This document shows, in pieces, positions 58,966 through 64,000 of a stretch of DNA of 64,000 nt. The notes under the pieces are model-generated. The model did no database searches and had not been told where the DNA came from. It saw only the letters and a program-made list of their open reading frames with translations. The position numbers and the translations under genes are program-made. Source of the DNA: Mycobacterium dioxanotrophicus (lineage in GTDB: Bacteria; Actinomycetota; Actinomycetes; Mycobacteriales; Mycobacteriaceae); contig NZ_CP020809.1 in NCBI RefSeq assembly GCF_002157835.1, positions 2,418,001 through 2,482,000 of the forward strand. Direction: 5' to 3'. How positions within the stretch are numbered: the first letter of the stretch is position 1; the number at the start of each line of letters is the position of its first letter.

Positions 58966-59388
58966 GTGACTGAGCGGACCCTCGTGTTGATCAAGCCCGA
59001 CGGCGTAGAGCGCCACCTGGTCGGGGAGATCATCGGCCGAATCGAACGCAAGGGCCTGACCCTGGCGGCCCTGGAGCTGAAGAACGTCAGCGATGAGCTG
59101 GCGCGGCAGCACTACGCCGAGCATGCGGAGAAGCCGTTCTTCGGTTCGCTGCTCGAATTCATCACGTCCGGCCCCGTGGTCGCCGCGATCGTCGAGGGCC
59201 CCCGCGCGGTGGCCGCGTTCCGTCAGCTCGCCGGCGGCACCGATCCGGTCGAGAAGGCCCTGCCGGGCACGATCCGCGGCGACCTGGCCCTGGTGACCCA
59301 GGACAACCTGGTACACGGCTCGGATTCGCTCGAGTCGGCGGCCCGCGAGATCGCCCTCTGGTTCCCCGGAGAATCTGCCGGGGAGTAA
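58966..59388 (+). CDS. ndk: Nucleoside diphosphate kinase
   Basis: Phosphate transfer enzyme balancing NTP pools, 140 residues from a GTG start. [20 protein letters not shown] at the N-terminus and the active-site His in [12 protein letters not shown] (residue about 117). It is a typical actinobacterial length. Located between the carbonic anhydrase remnant and rne, as ndk and rne are neighbours in M. tuberculosis. Confidence 0.97.
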   Translation: MTERTLVLIKPDGVERHLVGEIIGRIERKGLTLAALELKNVSDELARQHYAEHAEKPFFGSLLEFITSGPVVAAIVEGPRAVAAFRQLAGGTDPVEKALPGTIRGDLALVTQDNLVHGSDSLESAAREIALWFPGESAGE

Positions 59389-59677
59389 CTCCTCACGCGG
59401 TCTGGTCGGTACAGCCGCAGTGATGTGGGATACTGGTCGCGGGTAGCCAGCCTCAACCGAGGCTGAACACCCGGATGAAGACTTCGACGAGCGCGACCAC
59501 CGCAATCCGGTGCGGCGCCGACCGTCCAGCCATCATTCAGCCAGGCACCGGGTGGGTTCACCATTGAGCCGCCCGGAGCGAGACCACAACAAGTCCGGGT
59601 GAAGTATCCCGGGCCCATAGCGGAAGCCCTCGCGTGGCCGCGTCGCTACGACGCGCCCGGGGGCTTGAGGAGAATAC
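59389..59677 (+). promoter_or_regulatory. rne leader region
   Basis: 290 bases between ndk and rne without a gene. It contains a 7-bp hairpin CAGCCTC/GAGGCTG at 59448-59465 and several GC-rich inverted repeats. RNase E mRNAs in other bacteria have long leaders through which RNase E limits its own synthesis; that this applies here is inference. Confidence 0.5.
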
Positions 59678-62600
59678 GTGGCCGAAGATGCCCATACCGA
59701 AGACCAATCCACCCAGACTCCGCAGCAGGACGGACTCCCAGAACGCCTGAGGGTCCATTCGCTCGCCCGAGTGCTCGGTACCACGAGCCGGCGAGTGCTC
59801 GACGCGCTCGCCGAGTTCGACGGACGCCACCGCAGTGCGCACTCGACCGTCAACAAGGCGGACGCCGAGCGGGTCCGTGCGGCGTTGGCCCCGACGGAAT
59901 CCGTCGTCCAACCTAGCGTGGTCGAGGCCGTCGTGGTCGAGTCCGTCGAGCCGGTCGCGGTGAGCGAGTCCGTCACGGTGACCGAGACGCCCGCGACGGC
60001 CGTCGCGCCGGAACCGGCGGCGGAATCCGAACCACCCGCCGAGCCGGAGCCTGTGGCATCAGAACCGGAGCCCGAGGCGGCGGAGCCTGAGCCCCACACA
60101 GCGGAACCCGAGCCCCACACAGCGGAACCCGAGCCCGAACCGGCGCCTGAGGCCACGCAGGCTGAGGCCGTCGTCGTGGGTGACGAACCGGAGTCCCGGC
60201 TGATCCTGGAGACCGCGAACATCCCTCCGGCGCGGGAGGCACACACCGAACGCGCGGACTACCTGCCGCTGTTCGTCGCGCCCCAGCCGATCGTTTTCGA
60301 GCCCGTCGACACCGACGACGAGGACGACGACTTCGATGCGTCCTCCGACAGTGATTCCGATGGCGAATCCGACGACGACCAGGCCGACCGGCCTGCCGCG
60401 CGCCGACGCCGCCGCGGCCGCCGGGGGCGGGGTCGCGGCCGGGGCGAACAGAGCGACGACAACGGCCCGGAGTCGGAGGGCGAGACCGAATCCGGTGACG
60501 ATCAGGCCGAGTCCGACGACTCCGACGACGAGTCCGAGGACTCCGAAGAAAGCGGCGACGAGGACAGCGCCGGCACCGACGGTGGCACCCGCAGGCGGCG
60601 GCGTCGCCGGCGCCGCAAGACCGGCTCGGGTGATTCCGAGGACAGCGGTTCGCCCGATGACCCGCCCAACACCGTCGTGCACGAGCGGGCTCCGCGTGCC
60701 GAGCGGTCGGACAAGTCCTCCGGAGACGAATCCGAGATCCAGGGCATTTCCGGGTCGACCCGGCTGGAGGCCAAGCGCCAACGCCGGCGTGACGGCCGCG
60801 ACGCCGGACGGCGCCGCCCGCCGATCCTGAGCGAAGCCGAGTTCCTGGCGCGCCGTGAGGCCGTCGAGCGCACGATGATCGTTCGCGACAAGGTGCGCAC
60901 CGAACCGCCGCACGAAGGCGCCCGCTACACCCAGATCGCGGTGCTCGAAGACGGTGTGGTGGTCGAGCACTTTGTGACCTCTGCCGCGTCGGCATCGTTG
61001 GTCGGCAACATCTACCTGGGCATCGTGCAGAACGTGTTGCCCTCGATGGAGGCTGCGTTCGTCGACATCGGTCGTGGCCGCAACGGTGTGCTCTACGCCG
61101 GTGAGGTGAACTGGGAGGCCGCAGGCCTCGGCGGAGCTCAGCGCAAGATCGAGCAGGCCCTCAAGCCCGGCGACTATGTCGTCGTCCAGGTCAGCAAGGA
61201 TCCGGTCGGACACAAGGGAGCGCGGCTCACCACGCAGGTGTCGCTGGCCGGGCGCTATCTGGTCTACGTCCCCGGGGCGTCCTCGACGGGCATCAGCCGC
61301 AAGCTGCCCGACACCGAGCGGCAGCGCCTCAAGGAGATCCTGCGGGAAGTGGTCCCGGCCGATGCCGGCGTCATCATCCGCACCGCCTCCGAAGGCGTCA
61401 ACGAAGACGACATCCGCTCCGACGTGAACCGGCTCCAGGAGCGCTGGGCCGGGATCGAGGCCAAGGCCGCCGAGATCACCGAGAAGAAGGCCGGCGCCGC
61501 CGTCGCCCTCTACGAGGAGCCCGATGTGCTCGTGAAGGTCATCCGTGACCTGTTCAACGAAGACTTCTCCGGCTTGATCGTGTCCGGCGACGACGCGTGG
61601 AACACCATCAACTCCTACGTCAACACCGTGGCCCCCGATCTGATGGGCCGGTTGACCAAGTACGAGGCCGCAGGCGCCGACGGCGGGTCCGGCCCGGACG
61701 TGTTCGCCGTGCACCGCATCGACGAGCAGTTGGCCAAGGCCATGGACCGCAAGGTGTGGCTGCCTTCGGGCGGCACCCTGGTCATCGACCGCACCGAGGC
61801 GATGACCGTCGTCGACGTCAACACCGGCAAGTTCACCGGCTCGGGTGGCAACCTCGAACAGACCGTCACCCGCAACAACCTGGAAGCCGCGGAGGAGATC
61901 GTCCGGCAGCTGCGGCTGCGCGACATCGGCGGCATCGTCGTGATCGACTTCATCGACATGGTGCTGGAGTCCAACCGTGATCTGGTGCTGCGGCGGCTGA
62001 CCGAGGCGCTGGCCCGGGACCGCACGCGCCACCAGGTTTCCGAGGTGACCTCACTGGGCTTGGTGCAGCTGACGCGAAAGCGGTTGGGAACAGGGCTGAT
62101 CGAGGCGTTCTCCACCTCGTGCACGCACTGCGGTGGCCGCGGGATCGTGCTCCACGGCGACCCGGTCGACTCCGTGTCGGCAGGCGGCGGTGGGCGCAAG
62201 TCCGAGCCCGCCAGTGGCAGTGGACGGCGCAGCAAGCGTGGCAAGAAGACCGGCAAGCCCGAGGACGTTCCGGTGGTCAAGGTGCCCGACCATCCGGCCG
62301 GCGAGCATCCGATGTTCAAGGCCATGGCTGCGGCCAACGGTCGCCATCACGACGACGAGTCGCCCGATGAGCACGATGAGCACGCCAAGGAGCACGAGGA
62401 ACTCGACGACCTCGAGAGCGCCGAGGACGGCGTGGTCGAGACCGCCCACGGCGACGACACCGCCGAGCAGGTGGCGCGTGAGACGGCCGAGGAAGACCTC
62501 GACGACGAAGACTCGGACGACGAGGACTCCGACGACGAAGACGATGTCGACTCCGATGAGGACGATGACACCGAGTCCGACGAGGACGACGACGAAGCCG

Positions 62601-62806
62601 ACTCCGACGACGAGTCGGACGAGGACGAGATCGACCTGGACTCCGATGACGAGGAAGTCGACATCGACGATGACATCGAGGTCATCGATGACGACTCCGA
62701 TGACGAGGACGACCACGAGGTTGAACTTCCGCAGGTGATCACCGTCGCCCGCCGGCCGCGTCGCCGGGCAGCGGCTCGACCCGCGGGCCCCCCCGCCCAT
62801 GAGTAG
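59678..62806 (+). CDS. rne: Ribonuclease E/G with acidic N- and C-terminal extensions
   Basis: Central RNA-processing and decay endonuclease, 1042 residues. Domains: an N-terminal extension rich in Pro/Glu and then Asp/Glu/Arg (residues 1-370) with an arginine patch RRRRGRRGRGRGRG; S1 domain near 430-510 (GNIYLGIVQNVLPSMEAAFVD); DNase-like catalytic core with VIDRTEAMTVVDVNTGKFTG (catalytic Asp pair); zinc-link CTHCGGRG; and a C-terminal tail that is nearly all Asp/Glu/Ser, ending in a basic stretch. A 21-bp exact tandem repeat at 60089-60130 encodes two copies of EPHTAEP. GTG start. Confidence 0.95.
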   Translation: MAEDAHTEDQSTQTPQQDGLPERLRVHSLARVLGTTSRRVLDALAEFDGRHRSAHSTVNKADAERVRAALAPTESVVQPSVVEAVVVESVEPVAVSESVTVTETPATAVAPEPAAESEPPAEPEPVASEPEPEAAEPEPHTAEPEPHTAEPEPEPAPEATQAEAVVVGDEPESRLILETANIPPAREAHTERADYLPLFVAPQPIVFEPVDTDDEDDDFDASSDSDSDGESDDDQADRPAARRRRRGRRGRGRGRGEQSDDNGPESEGETESGDDQAESDDSDDESEDSEESGDEDSAGTDGGTRRRRRRRRRKTGSGDSEDSGSPDDPPNTVVHERAPRAERSDKSSGDESEIQGISGSTRLEAKRQRRRDGRDAGRRRPPILSEAEFLARREAVERTMIVRDKVRTEPPHEGARYTQIAVLEDGVVVEHFVTSAASASLVGNIYLGIVQNVLPSMEAAFVDIGRGRNGVLYAGEVNWEAAGLGGAQRKIEQALKPGDYVVVQVSKDPVGHKGARLTTQVSLAGRYLVYVPGASSTGISRKLPDTERQRLKEILREVVPADAGVIIRTASEGVNEDDIRSDVNRLQERWAGIEAKAAEITEKKAGAAVALYEEPDVLVKVIRDLFNEDFSGLIVSGDDAWNTINSYVNTVAPDLMGRLTKYEAAGADGGSGPDVFAVHRIDEQLAKAMDRKVWLPSGGTLVIDRTEAMTVVDVNTGKFTGSGGNLEQTVTRNNLEAAEEIVRQLRLRDIGGIVVIDFIDMVLESNRDLVLRRLTEALARDRTRHQVSEVTSLGLVQLTRKRLGTGLIEAFSTSCTHCGGRGIVLHGDPVDSVSAGGGGRKSEPASGSGRRSKRGKKTGKPEDVPVVKVPDHPAGEHPMFKAMAAANGRHHDDESPDEHDEHAKEHEELDDLESAEDGVVETAHGDDTAEQVARETAEEDLDDEDSDDEDSDDEDDVDSDEDDDTESDEDDDEADSDDESDEDEIDLDSDDEEVDIDDDIEVIDDDSDDEDDHEVELPQVITVARRPRRRAAARPAGPPAHE
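60089..60130 (+). repeat. 21-bp exact tandem repeat inside rne
   Basis: Two exact copies of a 21-base unit (60089-60109 and 60110-60130), encoding EPHTAEP twice within the acidic N-terminal extension. A site where repeat number can vary between strains. Confidence 0.9.
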
Positions 62807-62825
62807 CAGGGGGTGTCCGGGCGGT

Positions 62826-62855
62826 TTGACCCTCTACCCGCTGGTCACGTACCCT
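62826..62855 (+). promoter_or_regulatory. Probable SigA promoter for rplU-rpmA
   Basis: -35 TTGACC (62826-62831), 18-base spacer, -10 TACCCT (62850-62855; first T, A and last T match the mycobacterial TANNNT). The -10 lies inside a small hairpin CTGGTCA/TGACCAG (62841-62862), which could instead be the rne terminator. The remaining leader to rplU is about 110 bases. Confidence 0.55.
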
Positions 62856-62970
62856 TGACCAGTTGTCGCCAGTACCTGCAGTCGCAGGCCGGTGACGGCG
62901 GGGTACCCCCGCCACCCAAGACCCGCGCACGCACCGACCGGTAGCGCGCGCCCGCACAGCAGAGGACACG

Positions 62971-63282
62971 ATGGCGACATACGCAATCGTCAAGACCGGC
63001 GGCAAGCAGTACAAGGTTGCAGCCGGTGACGTGGTGAAGGTTGAGAAGCTCGACGCCGAGCCTGGCGCGTCTGTGTCGCTGCCGGTCGCGCTGGTGGTCG
63101 ATGGCGCCAAGGTCACGAGCAAGGCCGACGACCTGGCCAAGGTCGCCGTGACCGGCGAGGTTCTGGAGCACACCAAGGGCCCCAAGATCCGTATCCACAA
63201 GTTCAAGAACAAGACCGGCTACCACAAGCGCCAGGGGCACCGTCAGCAGCTGACCGTGCTCAAGGTCACCGGCATCAAGTGA
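62971..63282 (+). CDS. rplU: 50S ribosomal protein L21
   Basis: 103 residues, typical length. [20 protein letters not shown] at the start and [23 protein letters not shown] at the end are diagnostic. Binds 23S rRNA with L20. ATG after AGAGGACACG. Co-transcribed with rpmA. Confidence 0.98.
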   Translation: MATYAIVKTGGKQYKVAAGDVVKVEKLDAEPGASVSLPVALVVDGAKVTSKADDLAKVAVTGEVLEHTKGPKIRIHKFKNKTGYHKRQGHRQQLTVLKVTGIK

Positions 63283-63320
63283 TGAGCCGTCAGGCGAAGA
63301 ACAGGGCGAGGGACATTTAA

Positions 63321-63587
63321 ATGGCACACAAAAAGGGCGCTTCCAGCTCGCGTAACGGCCGTGAATCCGCAGCACAGCGGCTCGGCGTCAAGCGCTTCGG
63401 CGGCCAGGTCGTCAAGGCCGGCGAGATCATCGTCCGCCAGCGCGGCACCCACTTCCACCCCGGGGTGAACGTCGGCCGTGGTGGCGACGACACGCTGTTC
63501 GCGCTGGCCCCCGGCGCTGTGGAGTTCGGCTCCAAGCGTGGCCGCAAGAACGTGAACATCGTTCCCGTGGCGCGCCCGGAGGCCTGA
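63321..63587 (+). CDS. rpmA: 50S ribosomal protein L27
   Basis: 88 residues. [29 protein letters not shown] is the universal L27 beginning; its N-terminal tail reaches the peptidyl-transferase centre. No N-terminal extension as found in Firmicutes, so no protease processing is needed. Ribosome-binding site GCGAGGGAC. 38 bp after rplU. Confidence 0.98.
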   Translation: MAHKKGASSSRNGRESAAQRLGVKRFGGQVVKAGEIIVRQRGTHFHPGVNVGRGGDDTLFALAPGAVEFGSKRGRKNVNIVPVARPEA

Positions 63588-63600
63588 GACATCGAGGATT

Positions 63601-63667
63601 CTCCGCGAATGTGAAGCAGCTGCGAGTTCTCGACTGAGATATCGCGATAGCTTCACATTCGACGGAG
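63601..63667 (+). repeat. 67-base hairpin between rpmA and obg, overlapping the obg ribosome-binding site
   Basis: Outer arm CTCCGCGAATGTGAAG (63601-63616) pairs with CTTCACATTCGACGGAG (63651-63667) with one bulged base; inner bases (AAGCAGCTGCGA with TCGCGATAGCTT) pair at 8 of 12. The right foot GGAG is the first part of the obg Shine-Dalgarno sequence GGAGAGG (63664-63670). Confidence 0.8.
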
Positions 63668-63677
63668 AGGATGTCCG

Positions 63678-64000
63678 ATGTCCCGGTTTGTCGACCGCGT
63701 CGTCATCCACGCGCGGGCCGGTAACGGCGGCAATGGGTGCGCCTCGGTGCACCGCGAGAAATTCAAACCCCTCGGTGGCCCTGACGGCGGCAACGGTGGT
63801 CGTGGCGGCAGCGTCGTCCTCGTTGTAGACCCGCAGGTGCACACCCTGCTGGACTTTCACTTTCATCCGCATGTCGCGGCGCCCTCCGGTAAGCAGGGCG
63901 CTGGCAGCAACCGTGACGGCGCATCGGGCGCCGATCTCGAAGTACGCGTACCCGACGGCACCGTCGTCCTCGACGAAGACGGGCGCATGCTCGCCGACCT
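63678..64000 (+). CDS. obg: GTPase Obg/CgtA (N-terminal part only)
   Basis: Essential ribosome-assembly and stress GTPase. The window holds the first 107 codons, i.e. the glycine-rich Obg fold: [41 protein letters not shown] and [20 protein letters not shown]. The G domain lies beyond the window edge. The ATG at 63678 follows GGAGAGG at the correct distance. Same rplU-rpmA-obg order as in nearly all bacteria. Confidence 0.95.
   Translation, partial: MSRFVDRVVIHARAGNGGNGCASVHREKFKPLGGPDGGNGGRGGSVVLVVDPQVHTLLDFHFHPHVAAPSGKQGAGSNRDGASGADLEVRVPDGTVVLDEDGRMLAD

Noticed and set aside
60301..60720. Separate basic/acidic small genes in the 5' part of rne
   Set aside because: The frame is open and continuous with the RNase E core; actinobacterial RNase E proteins have such N-terminal extensions.

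Overview
The window is high-GC chromosomal DNA from a mycobacterium, most likely a rapidly growing Mycolicibacterium related to M. smegmatis. The evidence is the gene order pepN / Rv2466c-like DsbA enzyme / nei1 / lipP / tRNA-Gly / tRNA-Pro / tig-clpP1-clpP2-clpX / korAB / mobA / rpf / valS-folC / ndk / rne / rplU-rpmA-obg, together with DUF732 secreted proteins, a mycothiol-type oxidoreductase, resuscitation-promoting factors and a 2-oxoglutarate:ferredoxin oxidoreductase. The backbone matches, as I remember it, the M. tuberculosis Rv2440c-Rv2467 interval. There is no insertion sequence, phage, CRISPR array or integrase.

Layout. (1) 1-12.5 kb: aminopeptidase N (cut by the window edge), a DUF732 secreted protein, a SigH-type promoter in front of the Rv2466c-like enzyme, a tightly coupled permease / fungal-type cytosine deaminase / 2OG-Fe(II) oxygenase operon, nei1, a CPA1 antiporter, a DUF1542-like protein and the lipP esterase. 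(2) 12.5-17.2 kb: two tRNAs, trigger factor and the Clp protease genes. (3) 17.2-29 kb: fdhD, then a myo-inositol catabolic operon (iolC, aldolase-like gene, iolB, iolD, iolE, iolG) facing a GntR regulator and a sugar ABC transporter. A nearly identical operator copy sits at the promoter of each divergent arm. (4) 29-42 kb: a LuxR-type ATPase regulator, a secreted serine protease, and two LacI-controlled sugar-acid/cyclitol type gene sets. These hold three Gfo/Idh oxidoreductases, two xylose-isomerase-like TIM barrels, a PhyH oxygenase and a PfkB kinase; some look like a second set of inositol-type enzymes. (5) 42.4-54 kb: korA-korB, mobA, two rpf genes, an FAD monooxygenase, a lipoprotein, an S9 peptidase, a frameshifted saccharopine-dehydrogenase-like gene and a DUF937 protein. 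(6) 54-64 kb: valS-folC-DUF4233, remains of what looks like a carbonic anhydrase gene, ndk, rne, rplU, rpmA and the start of obg.

How it works together. Regions 3 and 4 look like an accessory carbohydrate island set between clpX and korA: uptake by the ABC transporter, oxidation by IolG-type dehydrogenases, then IolE/IolD/IolB/IolC steps and a class-I-aldolase-like protein. The second set adds a dioxygenase that could unmask a modified (for example O-methylated) cyclitol or sugar. This substrate is inference.

The most unexpected non-genic structure is a set of intergenic palindromes of fixed length. Three copies of 59-61 bp share ends and tip while their stems differ. Two copies of 63 bp form a second family. 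Another large hairpin overlaps the obg ribosome-binding site.
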